This document shows, piece after piece, positions 54,436 to 64,000 of a stretch of 64,000 nt of DNA. Origin of the DNA: Planctomycetota bacterium (GTDB lineage: Bacteria; Planctomycetota; SZUA-567; JAKLDR01). The notes beneath the pieces were generated by a model, which made no database searches, was not told where the DNA came from, and worked only from the letters and a program-made list of their open reading frames with translations. Within the stretch, counting starts at the first letter, position 1, and each line of letters begins with the position of its first letter. Made by a program: the position numbers and the translations under genes. The DNA lies in NCBI GenBank assembly GCA_022703445.1, contig JAKLDR010000009.1, positions 1-64,000 on the forward strand, in the 5' to 3' direction.

Positions 54436-54738
54436 ATGGTGCCTCCTCCAAAGCTCTACAGAATCGCGGAGATCGTCCATCACACCAAGCTGTCCCGGCA
54501 GACCATCCACAACTACACGACGTTCGGGTTGATCCGCGAGGCCGAGCGTATGCCGGGAAGCAACTATCGCCTCTACGGAGAGGAGGTCTTTCATCGCCTC
54601 AACCGCATCCTCGAGATGAAGAAGCAGGACAAGAAGATGCACGAGATTCTGTCGATCCTTCGCGAGGAGGATGCGATGCTGGAATCCCAGATGCTGGAAT
54701 CCCAGATGCTGGAAACTCAGCAGAAGGGAACCCCCTAA
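54436..54738 (+). CDS. MerR-type HTH regulator with a five-residue tandem repeat
   Basis: The 100-residue protein has a MerR-type winged helix (LYRIAEIVHHTKLSRQTIHN, TFGLIREAERMPGSNYRLY) and a coiled-coil dimerisation tail. The end holds MLESQ-MLESQ-MLETQ, three near-identical units. It lacks an effector-binding domain and thus belongs to the short MerR-like group. The start at 54436 (ATG) lies within a strong GAGAAGGGAGAG context. It is the first gene of a plus-strand run into the flagellar genes and may control them. Confidence 0.78.
   Translation: MVPPPKLYRIAEIVHHTKLSRQTIHNYTTFGLIREAERMPGSNYRLYGEEVFHRLNRILEMKKQDKKMHEILSILREEDAMLESQMLESQMLETQQKGTP
54676..54720 (+). repeat. Three 15-base tandem repeats in the MerR-type gene
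   Basis: ATGCTGGAATCCCAG occurs at 54676-54690 and 54691-54705, and a variant ATGCTGGAAACTCAG at 54706-54720. The units encode MLESQ/MLETQ and may vary in number between strains, lengthening the coiled coil without frame change. Confidence 0.9.
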
Positions 54739-57700
54739 GTGTCACCCGCCTCCAAGGGGCCGGGGGCCGGCAAGGGTGGCCGGCCGCAGGCCTCTTCATC
54801 CCAGGGCAAGGGCAAGGGCAAGACTGGCGGCGCCGCAGGCGGCGCCGGGCGCGCCGGCGCCGGCGATCACAGCGGCGTCGCCGCGCCGAAGCTCCCGCCC
54901 TTCTGGGTGGAATGGAAGCGGGCCGTTGTCCAGAAGTGGCCGGTGCCGGTGTTCGTCCTGGCGGTCCTGACCGGAGCGGTGGTCTTCCTGGCCCGGCCGA
55001 GGACCGAGCCGGCTCGGAGCGCCGAGGAGCGCGTCCAGATGGCCAGGAAGGCCTTCGCCATGGCCGTGTCCGCGCAGGACGAGCGCGAGGATCTGGGCGC
55101 GGCCATCGACCTGCTGGCCGGTCGCAACCTCAAGGAGGTTGCCGATGCCCTGGGCATCCAGGACCCGTACGGGGTGCACGGGGTGCTGACCAGCTACGAG
55201 CGCGTGCAGGAGCCCGGCAGCGCGATACGGCTGGATGCCGTCGACCAGGCCATCCGCGGCGAGGCCTGCTTCCGTCTGGCGGAGATCAAGCGCGAGCACC
55301 CGGAGGGCATCGGCCGCAGGATCCTGAAGCCCGCCGACGCCCTCTACCGGCGTGCGCTGGCCGACCTGGGCGAGGCCTGCGGGCGCGTCCCGGGCAATGC
55401 CGGCCCCGAGTGGCACCGGCGCAGGAGGCTGATCGCCGAGAGCCGGCTCCGGTTGGGCGAGTACTCCGCGGCCCTCACGGAGCTGGAGTCGCTGATCGAG
55501 GCCATGACCGCCGACCAGGCCGGGCGCCTGCACGGCGAGAAGGATCCGGCGGGCTCCGCGGCCGGGGCCGGAGCTTCGGTGTCCGCGGGCTCCCGGCAGG
55601 AGTGGGCCAGGGTCTACGAACTGGCCGGCGATTGCAGCGACCACCTGGGCAGGACCGCCCAGGCCGCCGCCAGCTACCGGCTGCTGCTCGGCCTGGGAGA
55701 GGCCGGCGGTGCCGTGCAGCGCGTGCGGCTGCGCCTGGCCGAGCTGATCATGGACGAGGCCCTGGCCGGGCACCGGGAGGTCTGCCGCGACGACAAGGCC
55801 GGCCCCGAGGCCCGGGAGGCCTCGCGCCGCAGGGCCATGGCCGGGCTGGACGAGGCCTGTCAGCTCTGCGCCAAGGTGGAGAGCAGCGACGCCCCGGCCG
55901 CCATGCGCGAGCAGGCCGGTTTCATGCTCGGCCGCGGCCGCTTCCGTCTGGGCGAACTGGAGAGCGATCCGGCGCGCGCCCGGGCCTACTACGCCGCCGC
56001 CGCCCAGGCGCTGGGTCATCCGTTCTCGGCCGGCGGTCCCTACATGGAGATCGGGCGGGTGCTGGGCGCCCGCAGCCTGTTCCTGGCCGGCTCGCGCGGG
56101 GCCGCGGCCGAGCAGCTCAAGACCGCGCTGCGCATGGGGCTGGAGCCGGCCCTTTACGCATGCGCCGAAGTGTGCATGGCCGATCTGCTGCTGCAGTCCG
56201 ACCCGGCCCGGGCGCTCGACGGCGACGCCGGCCACGGCGGCGGCTACATGGGTGCGGCCAGACACATCCGCAATCTGACGGCCGAAGGCCTGACGGGCTT
56301 CGCCAAGCGCGCGCCGGAGCTGGCCGAGCTGCTGTCGGAAGCCCACTTCGTGGTGGCCGATCCCGACCCCCGGAAGGCGCTGCCGGAGGGGCGCGGGCAG
56401 TTGCTGCGCCTGGCCCGCGAGTGCGCCGCGAACCGGAACTTCGACGAGGCCGTGCGCATCTGCCGCCAGATCGTCGACTGCTTCCCCGGGGTCAGGACCG
56501 GGCGCTACCGCGCGATGATCGGCGAGCTGCTGTGCGCCAAGGCCGAACGGGCGTCCGCCGCCCACCGCGCAGCTCACGGGGCCGGGGGCCAGCCGGCCGA
56601 GGCGGTGCAGGCACTGGCGGGTGCCGCCGCCGAGTTCATGCGCGCCTTCGAGAGCATGGGCGGGGTCGACGAGGCCGCGGAGGCCACCGATGCGCTGTGG
56701 CGGGCCGGGCAGTGCTACCTCGCCGCGGGGCGCTACGACGGGGCCGCCCTGGCCTTCCGGATGTTCTCGGACCGCGCCGGCACCGATGGGCGCGTCGCCG
56801 AGGCTCTCTATCGGCAGGGCGAGGCCCTGCGCATGATGGGCAGCCGCGAGGCCGCCGCCAAGGCCTTCGGCCTGGGGGCGGTCAGCCACCCCGCCAGCCA
56901 GTACGGCTACCTGGCGCAGCTGGCCCTGGGCGAGACCTACCTGGAGCTGGACCGGCTCGAGGCCGGGCCGGATGAGAAGGGCGCCGAGGCCGGGCGCAAC
57001 GCGCTGGCCGTCTTCGAGGCCATCCGCCGCGACACCCGCTACACCCCCGAAAGCCAGGTCTGGATGAAGGCCCTCTTCCGCCTCGGCGAGACCCACTTCC
57101 GGATCGGCCGCCGGCACCTGTCGCTCTCGTCCGAGCTGCGCCTCTCGGCCGGCTCCGAGCGGGACGCCAAGGCCTCGCGCGAGCTGACCGAAAGGTCCGC
57201 GGCCGAGGACAAGGCCGGCCGCGAGCACCTGCGCGCGGCGGCCCGGGTGCTCGAGGAGGCCTGCGAGCGCTATCCGCTCGGCGGGGGCAGCGGCCGCGAG
57301 AGCTTCGACGCGTTCCTGCGCGAGCGGCGCCTGCCGGTCATGCGCATGCTGGCCATGATCCAGCTGGACCTCGGCAGCTACGACCAGGCTGCCGCGCGTT
57401 TCGGCGAGATCGTCCAGGCCGCGGCCGGGTCCGGCGAGCCCGAGGCCACCCGGGCGGCGTTCCGCCGCGAGGCCTTCACCTGCAAGGGCGTGGCCGAGCT
57501 GCTCGGCAGCCGGCCCGACGCCGCGGTGGGCACCTTCCGCGCCGCCCACGAGGACTACGGCCGGACGGCCGACGGTCCGTGGCTGGCGCTGGCCCTGGCC
57601 GTGGCCCTGGAGCGCTCGGGTCGGCCGGAGGCCTCCCGCGAGTGGTACGACCGCGCGGCCAAGGGCTATGCCGACCAGGCGGGCGCGGCGCAGACGGCGC

Positions 57701-57810
57701 CGGCGCCGGCTCCGGGGAAGGGCGAGGCCCGGTCCTTCGAGGCGGTTCTGCCCGCCGAGATCTGGCGCGAGCACGCGCAGTGGCTGGGGAAGAGACATGG
57801 CGGAAGCTGA
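54739..57810 (+). CDS. Membrane-anchored TPR protein of the flagellar operon
   Basis: A 1023-residue protein starting at GTG 54739 directly after the MerR-type stop. The N-terminus is Gly/Ala/Lys-rich and unstructured (residues 1-50), one membrane helix follows (about 68-86, WPVPVFVLAVLTGAVVFLA), and the rest is a string of TPR-like helical pairs (for example WRAGQCYLAAGRYDGAALAF, EALYRQGEALRMMGSREAA). Topology would place the repeats in the periplasm. No flagellar family matches it. It sits between a regulator and FlgN and is likely tied to assembly or control of the apparatus. Confidence 0.78.
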   Translation: MSPASKGPGAGKGGRPQASSSQGKGKGKTGGAAGGAGRAGAGDHSGVAAPKLPPFWVEWKRAVVQKWPVPVFVLAVLTGAVVFLARPRTEPARSAEERVQMARKAFAMAVSAQDEREDLGAAIDLLAGRNLKEVADALGIQDPYGVHGVLTSYERVQEPGSAIRLDAVDQAIRGEACFRLAEIKREHPEGIGRRILKPADALYRRALADLGEACGRVPGNAGPEWHRRRRLIAESRLRLGEYSAALTELESLIEAMTADQAGRLHGEKDPAGSAAGAGASVSAGSRQEWARVYELAGDCSDHLGRTAQAAASYRLLLGLGEAGGAVQRVRLRLAELIMDEALAGHREVCRDDKAGPEAREASRRRAMAGLDEACQLCAKVESSDAPAAMREQAGFMLGRGRFRLGELESDPARARAYYAAAAQALGHPFSAGGPYMEIGRVLGARSLFLAGSRGAAAEQLKTALRMGLEPALYACAEVCMADLLLQSDPARALDGDAGHGGGYMGAARHIRNLTAEGLTGFAKRAPELAELLSEAHFVVADPDPRKALPEGRGQLLRLARECAANRNFDEAVRICRQIVDCFPGVRTGRYRAMIGELLCAKAERASAAHRAAHGAGGQPAEAVQALAGAAAEFMRAFESMGGVDEAAEATDALWRAGQCYLAAGRYDGAALAFRMFSDRAGTDGRVAEALYRQGEALRMMGSREAAAKAFGLGAVSHPASQYGYLAQLALGETYLELDRLEAGPDEKGAEAGRNALAVFEAIRRDTRYTPESQVWMKALFRLGETHFRIGRRHLSLSSELRLSAGSERDAKASRELTERSAAEDKAGREHLRAAARVLEEACERYPLGGGSGRESFDAFLRERRLPVMRMLAMIQLDLGSYDQAAARFGEIVQAAAGSGEPEATRAAFRREAFTCKGVAELLGSRPDAAVGTFRAAHEDYGRTADGPWLALALAVALERSGRPEASREWYDRAAKGYADQAGAAQTAPAPAPGKGEARSFEAVLPAEIWREHAQWLGKRHGGS

Positions 57811-58258
57811 GCGCACCCCCGACCTGGCCAGGGCCATGGCGGCCCTGGAGGCCGAGCGCGGCATCTACGCGCGCATCCTGGAGCTTTCCAGGAAGGGCCG
57901 CGAGCTGGCCGCCGCGGGCCGCGGCGAGGACCTCCTGGCGCTGCTGGCCGACAAGGGCCGGCTGTCCGAGGAGGCCGCGGCGGCCGGCGAGCAGTCCCGG
58001 GCCCTCAAGGCCGACTGGGACGGGCTGTGCGGCCGCCTGGAACCGGCCGAGCGCGAGCGCGGGCGCGCGCTGATCGGCGAGGTCCGCGAACTGCTCCGCG
58101 CGATCATCGCCGAGGACGACGAGTGCCAGAAGCTGCTGGCCGGGCGCCGGGACGGGAAGGTCGAGGAGCTGCTCAGGGTCCAGCAGGGCAGGAAGATGCA
58201 CCAGGCCTACGGGCGCCGGCCGCCGGCCAGCCCCCATTTCAAGGACGAGAAGAAGTGA
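57797..58258 (+). CDS. FlgN-like flagellar chaperone
   Basis: The 153-residue helical protein overlaps the previous gene by 14 bases and ends at the ATG of the histidine kinase. It has the length, long amphipathic helices and high Glu/Arg/Leu content of FlgN-type export chaperones, with a C-terminal QQGRKMHQAYGR segment close to the FlgN end pattern. In other bacteria FlgN guards FlgK/FlgL. Identification is by context and general pattern; FliT-like is the alternative. Confidence 0.65.
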   Translation: MAEAERTPDLARAMAALEAERGIYARILELSRKGRELAAAGRGEDLLALLADKGRLSEEAAAAGEQSRALKADWDGLCGRLEPAERERGRALIGEVRELLRAIIAEDDECQKLLAGRRDGKVEELLRVQQGRKMHQAYGRRPPASPHFKDEKK

Positions 58259-59487
58259 TGGTCCAGGACCTGGAAGGCGTGGCCGCGCCGAAGAACGCCG
58301 ACGAGCTGCTCGGCGCCTTCAACGCCTTCATGGAGAAGGCCGCCGAGCTGGAGCAGAGCCACGCCCTGCTCCAGGCCAAGGTCGCCGAGCTCACCGACCA
58401 GCTGGCCGTCAAGGTCCGCGAGGTCGAGGGGCTCAAGAACCACCTGGCCTCGGTCCTGGAGAACGTGGCCGATGCGGTCGTCGCGGTGGACACCGCCGGC
58501 CGGGTCACGCACTTCAACCGCGCGGCCGCCGAACTGTTCGGGCGCTCGGAGGCCCAGATGCGCGGACGGCCGGCGGGAGAGGCCGGCGAACTGGCCGCCC
58601 CCCTGGCCGCCATGCTCAAGGCCGTCCTGGAGGGCGGTACCAGCCGCAGCAGCGAGGAGCGCTCGGTGCTGCGCGCCGACGGCTCCGAGGCCGTGCTGCT
58701 GCTCTCGGCGGCCCCACTCCGCGACGAGCGGCGGCGCCCGGTCGGGGCGGTGGCCTCGGCCCAGGACGTCACCGTGCTGCGCGAGCTGGAGCGGGCCCTG
58801 GGCCGCAAGGAGCGGCTGGCCGCCCTGGGCGAGATGGCCGCGGTGCTGGCCCACGAGATCCGCAACCCGCTGGGCGGCATCCAGCTCTATGCCGGTCTGC
58901 TGGGCCGCTCGACGACGCTCTCCGCCTCCGAGCGCGAGGTGGTCGAGAAGATCTCCCGGGGCATCACCGGGCTCAACAAGTTGGTCGAGGACATGCTGGC
59001 CTTCGCCCGGGAGATCGTGGCCCGGCGGGTGCGCCAGGACGTGCGCCTGCCGGTAGAGGCCGCCCTGGAGCTGGCCGGCGCCGAGCTCGACGCCAAGCAC
59101 GTCATCGTGGAGAAGGCCGGCTGGGACCGTCCGCTGGAGGTTGCCGTGGACGGCGACCTGCTCACCCGGGCCCTGGTCAACCTCTTCACCAACGCGGCGG
59201 AGGCCGTCGAGGTGGGCGGCCGGGTGGAGGTCTCCGCCCGGTTCGAGGAGGCCGCCGGCGTGCGCCTGCTGGAACTGCGGGTGGCCGACAACGGCCGGGG
59301 CATCAATCCGGCGGACGTCGAGAAGATCTTCAACCCGTTCTACACCACCAAGGCCCGGGGCACGGGGCTGGGCCTGGCGGTGGTCAGCCGGATCGTCGCC
59401 GCCCACGGCGGGGACGTCCGCGCCGAGAACCTGCCCGGCGGCGGCAGCTGCTTCGTGCTGCGCCTGCCGGCCGAGGCGGAGGGCTGA
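58258..59487 (+). CDS. FlrB/FleS-type PAS histidine kinase
   Basis: The 409-residue cytoplasmic kinase starts at ATG 58258, overlapping the FlgN-like stop. An N-terminal coiled coil (about residues 20-60) leads into a PAS domain (VADAVVAVDTAGRVTHFNRAAA), then HisKA with His199 in LAHEIRNPLGG and an HATPase domain: NLFTNAAEAVE, VADNGRGI and GTGLGLAVVSRIVAAHGG. It pairs with the next gene and corresponds to FlrB/FleS of polar-flagellar control. Confidence 0.87.
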   Translation: MVQDLEGVAAPKNADELLGAFNAFMEKAAELEQSHALLQAKVAELTDQLAVKVREVEGLKNHLASVLENVADAVVAVDTAGRVTHFNRAAAELFGRSEAQMRGRPAGEAGELAAPLAAMLKAVLEGGTSRSSEERSVLRADGSEAVLLLSAAPLRDERRRPVGAVASAQDVTVLRELERALGRKERLAALGEMAAVLAHEIRNPLGGIQLYAGLLGRSTTLSASEREVVEKISRGITGLNKLVEDMLAFAREIVARRVRQDVRLPVEAALELAGAELDAKHVIVEKAGWDRPLEVAVDGDLLTRALVNLFTNAAEAVEVGGRVEVSARFEEAAGVRLLELRVADNGRGINPADVEKIFNPFYTTKARGTGLGLAVVSRIVAAHGGDVRAENLPGGGSCFVLRLPAEAEG

Positions 59488-59491
59488 GGGC

Positions 59492-60871
<1,380 letters not shown>

Positions 60872-61032
60872 ACGCCCGACGGAAGATCCTGCCGCCGCGG
60901 CTGGAAGAAACTTCCGCCGCGGTCGGACGCCAGGCCGCCGTGACCCGCGGCAGAAGCGCCGCCATGTACCTAAACGACCGCTCCGCCGTGGTTTGCGACG
61001 GACGCAGCGCCGGGCGCTCCTGCGGGCGCTGC

Positions 61033-61048
61033 TGGCACAAGTCTTGCA
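61033..61048 (+). promoter_or_regulatory. Sigma-54 (-24/-12) promoter of flgB
   Basis: TGGCAC (61033-61038), five bases, TTGCA (61044-61048) match the -24/-12 consensus exactly, with the GG and GC ten bases apart. It lies 25 bases before the flgB ATG and right behind the gene for a GAFTGA-bearing activator. Confidence 0.9.
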
Positions 61049-61073
61049 CCGCTCAGTTGCCGGAGGAGTCTGC

Positions 61074-61517
61074 ATGAGCCTTTCGGGCATTGGCGGAGGT
61101 CCGGGCCTCTTCGGGGATTCGCTCCCGGTGATCGAGTCCGTGCTGGGCTTCGCCAACCAGCGCCACGCGGTGCTTGCGAACAACGTGGCCAACGTGGACA
61201 CCCCCGGCTTCCGGGCCAAGGACCTCCCGGAGGCCGACTTCCAGAAGGCCCTGCGCGCCGCGGTGGAGTCCAGGCGCAACGGGGCGGAGCCCCTGGTGCT
61301 GGGCACCGGCGGAAACCTCCGCCGCGCCGCCGACGGCGGAGTCGAGCTGCGGCCGGTGGAGTCCGGCAGCGGGGTCATGCGCGGGGACGGCAACGACGTG
61401 GCCCTGGACCAGGAGATGTCCAAGCTGCTCAAGAACGCCATGACCATTCAGGTCTTCAACCGGATGCTGGCCGGGAAGTTCCAGTCCCTGGGACTGGCCA
61501 TCCGCGGACGGCTGTAG
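61074..61517 (+). CDS. flgB: Flagellar basal-body rod protein FlgB
   Basis: The 147-residue protein carries the rod-protein N-terminal pattern HAVLANNVANVDTPGF and the C-terminal heptad AMTIQVFNRMLAGKFQSL. It forms the proximal part of the rod. ATG 61074 follows GGAGGAG. It heads the sigma-54-driven run flgB-flgC-fliE-fliF. It is slightly Gly/Pro-enriched at the front but otherwise standard. Confidence 0.94.
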   Translation: MSLSGIGGGPGLFGDSLPVIESVLGFANQRHAVLANNVANVDTPGFRAKDLPEADFQKALRAAVESRRNGAEPLVLGTGGNLRRAADGGVELRPVESGSGVMRGDGNDVALDQEMSKLLKNAMTIQVFNRMLAGKFQSLGLAIRGRL

Positions 61518-61532
61518 GGGAGGGCGGGCTAG

Positions 61533-61994
61533 ATGGGCATGTTCACGGGCATAGACATCAGCGCCTCGGCCCTGGTGGCCGAGCGTCTGCGCCTGGAGAC
61601 CATCACCAACAACGTGGCCAACGCCGAGAGCCTCAGCGAGGACGGCGCCCGGCTGCGTCCCTACCGCCGGCGCACCCCGGTCTTCTACACGGGCGACCCG
61701 GCCGGCACCGGCTCGGCCCAGCTGGGCGTGCGCTTCGCCGGGGTGCTGCAGAGCGAGAAGTTCATCCCGCGCGACTCGCCCGACCCGGAGAACGACCCGA
61801 ACGCGGTGCGCGCCGAGGACGTCCAGCGCAACCCGGCGCTGGCTCCGTACATCGGCAAGAACCTGTTCCCGGACATCAACATGGCCACCGAGATGGCGGA
61901 CATGATCTCGGCGAGCCGCGCCTACGAGGCCAACGTCACCGCCATGCAGCTGAGCCGGACCATGATCCAGTCCACGCTGCAGGTGATGGGCTGA
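61533..61994 (+). CDS. flgC: Flagellar basal-body rod protein FlgC
   Basis: The 153-residue protein shows DISASALVAERLRLETITNN and the C-terminal DMISASRAYEANVTAMQ of FlgC. ATG 61533 is 15 bases after flgB. It polymerises on FlgB to form the proximal rod and is exported by the flagellar type III apparatus. Confidence 0.95.
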   Translation: MGMFTGIDISASALVAERLRLETITNNVANAESLSEDGARLRPYRRRTPVFYTGDPAGTGSAQLGVRFAGVLQSEKFIPRDSPDPENDPNAVRAEDVQRNPALAPYIGKNLFPDINMATEMADMISASRAYEANVTAMQLSRTMIQSTLQVMG

Positions 61995-62010
61995 AAAGGG
62001 GGAATGACCA

Positions 62011-62337
62011 GTGCCTGAATCCATCACGCCGATCGGCCCCGCGGGACTGGGGCCCATCCAGCCGGCCCAGCCGGTCCAGCCGGGGCTGCCGGCCGGGGCG
62101 GCCGGGGAGGCCGGAGGGAAGTCCTTCAGCCAGTTCCTGTCGGAGAAGATCGGCGAGGTCAACCAGCTCCAGCAGGAGTCGACCCAGGCCATCGAGGGGT
62201 TGGCCACCGGCAAGGTGCAGGATCTGGGCAAGGTGGTCAGCGCGGTCGAGAAGGCCAATCTGGCGTTCCAGATGATGGTCCAGATCCGCAACAAGCTGGT
62301 GGACGCGTACGACGAGTTGCAGCGCATCAGGACCTGA
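62011..62337 (+). CDS. fliE: Flagellar hook-basal body protein FliE
   Basis: The 108-residue protein starts at GTG 62011. After a Pro/Ala-rich N-terminus comes the FliE block FSQFLSEKIGEVNQLQQEST and the end VQIRNKLVDAYDELQRIRT. FliE joins the MS ring to the rod. Normal length for the family. Confidence 0.93.
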   Translation: MPESITPIGPAGLGPIQPAQPVQPGLPAGAAGEAGGKSFSQFLSEKIGEVNQLQQESTQAIEGLATGKVQDLGKVVSAVEKANLAFQMMVQIRNKLVDAYDELQRIRT

Positions 62338-62348
62338 TGCGGGCGAAA

Positions 62349-62380
62349 CCGGCCGCTCCCCTGGCGCGGGGCGCGGCCGG
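62349..62380 (+). other. Hairpin between fliE and fliF
   Basis: CCGGCCGC (62349-62356) and GCGGCCGG (62373-62380) form an 8-bp GC stem with a 16-base loop in the fliE-fliF gap. No T-run follows, so it is unlikely to be a full terminator and may set stoichiometry by mRNA processing. Confidence 0.5.
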
Positions 62381-62422
62381 ATCAGAGGCTGCTAGGGGGC
62401 GAGGGGAGGTTCAAGAGGGGCG

Positions 62423-64000
62423 ATGGACTGGCTGAAAGGGGTTCTCTCCCAGGCCACGGCCGCGTTCCGGGCGATGACTGCCGCCCAGCGGGCCAGCATG
62501 GTCATGCTGGGACTGACCATAGCGGTGGCCCTGGGCCTGGTGGCCGTGCTCGGCGCCAGCCCGAAGTTCGTGGCGGTGGCCAGCGGGCTCGACCAGAACG
62601 AGATGCGCGAGGCCGCCAACGTGCTGGACCAGGGCGGCGTGGAATACAAGGCCGACCTCCAGAAGGGCGCGATCCTGGTGCCCTCCGACCGCCAGCCGGC
62701 GGTGGCGGCCATGCTGCGCAAGAGCGAGGTCATCGACCAGAACCGCATCTTCAACAAGGAGAAGTACCGCGAGTCGATCGGCAGCAGCCTGTGGGTCTCC
62801 GAGGCCGAGCGCGACAAGCAGCGCCGCGACGCCCTGGCCGGCGAGCTGCGCCAGATGATCTCCGGGCTCGATGGGGTGGAGACCTGCCGGGTGGTCATCA
62901 CCGACGACAAGCCCGGCGAGTTCAACCTCAGCCCGGAGCGGATCGGGGTGAGCGTCACGGTCACCCCCCGCGGCGCCAAGAAGATCGACCAGGCCTTCGC
63001 CAACTCGGTCATCGACCTGGTCGGCTCGGCCGTGCACAACTGCGACCCGGGCAAGATCACGGTGATCGACACGCGCAACCCCGGCAAGCAGTACCACCGC
63101 GAGGACGCCGAGACCGAGGTGGTCCTGAGCAACAAGCGCCTGGCCCTGAGCCGGGAGATCGAGCAGCACTACCAGAAGAAGATCAACGAGCTGATCGCCT
63201 CGATGCACTACGAGGGCGTCGGCATCGTCACCTGCCGGGAGGTCAACCTGGACAAGGTCAAGCGGCTGGTCCAGACCGTGAAGCCCGACGAGACCGTGGT
63301 CGTCCGCCAGCGGACCGTCAAGCACGAGAGCACCGGCGCCTCCGCGGTCGGCGGCCCGACCGGCGTGCCGGTCAACGAGCCCGGCCTGGTCATCTCCGGC
63401 GGGGCCAGCGGCCCGAGCGGCACGGCCGGCGGGACTCCCTCGCGCAGCAAGGACAGCGAGACCGAGACCAGCACCATCTGCAGCTTCGTCACCGAGGAGA
63501 TCCAGAAGGCCCCCGGCGAGATCGCCAAGCTGACCGCCAGCGTGGTCATCAACCGCCGGCTGATGGACAGGGCCGACAAGGACGGCCGGATCAGCCAGGT
63601 CTACGACGAGGAGCCCAACGACGAACTCAAGGCCCAGTGGAAGGCGCTCGTCGCCAAGATCCTGGGCATCGAGGACCCCAAGAAGGTCGACGAGTCCATT
63701 GCCTTGTGCTTCTGGAAGCAGCCCCGCGAGAACCCCGTGCCGGTGGTGGAGCCCAAGCCGGAGCTCCGGGACATGGTCGCCGGGGTCTGGCCCTACGCCC
63801 GGATCGGCGGGGTGCTGATGCTCACCGCCTTCGCCTTCCTCTTCCTGTTCGTGCTCGGCCGGCGCGCCGCGACCGCCCCGCCCCCGAACCTGGTGGTGAC
63901 CGCCACCGGGGCGGCCGGCGGGAGCCAAGCGGCCGCCGAGGAGGCCGGCATCGAGGCTGACGACGTCAAGCTGCGACAGCTGCAGGACAAGCTGCGCGGC
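62423..64000 (+). CDS. fliF: Flagellar MS-ring protein FliF, 5' part (partial)
   Basis: The first 526 codons of FliF. Membrane helix 1 is at about residues 25-45 (MVMLGLTIAVALGLVAVLG). The ring-building motifs then follow (SGLDGVETCRVVITDD, VVINRRL) and a long Ser/Gly/Pro-rich stretch (about 330-345). The second helix is at about 460-478 (IGGVLMLTAFAFLFLFVLG). The remaining cytoplasmic part that binds FliG is beyond the window. Start ATG 62423 follows AGAGGGG. It is the base of the MS ring in the inner membrane. Confidence 0.94.
   Translation, partial: MDWLKGVLSQATAAFRAMTAAQRASMVMLGLTIAVALGLVAVLGASPKFVAVASGLDQNEMREAANVLDQGGVEYKADLQKGAILVPSDRQPAVAAMLRKSEVIDQNRIFNKEKYRESIGSSLWVSEAERDKQRRDALAGELRQMISGLDGVETCRVVITDDKPGEFNLSPERIGVSVTVTPRGAKKIDQAFANSVIDLVGSAVHNCDPGKITVIDTRNPGKQYHREDAETEVVLSNKRLALSREIEQHYQKKINELIASMHYEGVGIVTCREVNLDKVKRLVQTVKPDETVVVRQRTVKHESTGASAVGGPTGVPVNEPGLVISGGASGPSGTAGGTPSRSKDSETETSTICSFVTEEIQKAPGEIAKLTASVVINRRLMDRADKDGRISQVYDEEPNDELKAQWKALVAKILGIEDPKKVDESIALCFWKQPRENPVPVVEPKPELRDMVAGVWPYARIGGVLMLTAFAFLFLFVLGRRAATAPPPNLVVTATGAAGGSQAAAEEAGIEADDVKLRQLQDKLRG

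Overview
The window is a GC-rich, densely packed bacterial chromosome segment. It carries the start of a flagellar operon, a class I HMG-CoA reductase gene, LexA-type SOS genes, B12-type radical SAM enzymes, a large secreted pectinolysis-like protein, an archaeal-type methyltransferase and many long imperfect inverted repeats. This mix suggests a flagellated, free-living, probably metagenome-derived Gram-negative lineage (TolC efflux, lipoprotein, flagellar basal body). The phylum cannot be fixed from the sequence alone; a Planctomycetota/PVC-like, Elusimicrobiota-like or Omnitrophota-like lineage would all fit.

Region 1 (1-8554) looks like an isoprenoid/lipid-modification locus. It holds the 3' end of HMG-CoA reductase, a BtaA-like DUF3419 aminocarboxypropyltransferase and a phytol/dolichol-kinase-like membrane protein. 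A low-GC small ORF on the other strand follows. Then comes a tight four-gene operon: AMP-dependent ligase, UbiA prenyltransferase, a PEP-synthase-like phosphohistidine enzyme without its ATP-grasp half, and a formyltransferase. A very large secreted protein of unknown function (8561-11566) follows on the minus strand.

Region 2 (11687-28603) is built around three copies of a FeeM-like N-acyl amino acid synthase (a GNAT/LuxI-like fold). Two copies are each divergent from a TPR/AAA+ regulator of a shared paralogous family; one regulator is an intact sigma-54 activator, the other has lost GAFTGA and the DNA-binding end. Between the two pairs sits a complete TetR-DevC/DevA/DevB-TolC-lipoprotein efflux operon. 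The third synthase, fused to a TPR tail and preceded by a ThiF/E1-like gene, is broken by frameshifts and a stop codon. A second AMP-dependent ligase closes the region. Together this looks like an acyl-amino-acid (signal or lipid) system with a regulator, an exporter and a decaying duplicate.

Region 3 (28604-48607) carries two radical SAM enzymes, an RsbRD-like histidine kinase, an eRF1-domain protein, and an SOS mutagenesis/repair operon on the minus strand: lexA, DUF6504, a four-helix-bundle (23S-IVP) repeat element, dinB, dnaE2, DUF72, uvrD. The lexA promoter carries a perfect palindrome exactly between -35 and -10. After these come a cell-wall amidase, an alpha-oxoamine synthase, an amidohydrolase and an M20 peptidase. 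Several different families of interspersed inverted repeats occupy the gaps.

Region 4 (48728-64000) has an unknown 545-residue protein, a PcRGLX/YetA-like secreted lyase-type protein and a COG2521-type methyltransferase. The flagellar operon start follows: a MerR-type regulator, a membrane TPR protein, a FlgN-like chaperone, an FlrB/FlrC-type two-component pair, a textbook sigma-54 promoter, then flgB, flgC, fliE and the 5' part of fliF. No rRNA, tRNA or CRISPR array was seen.
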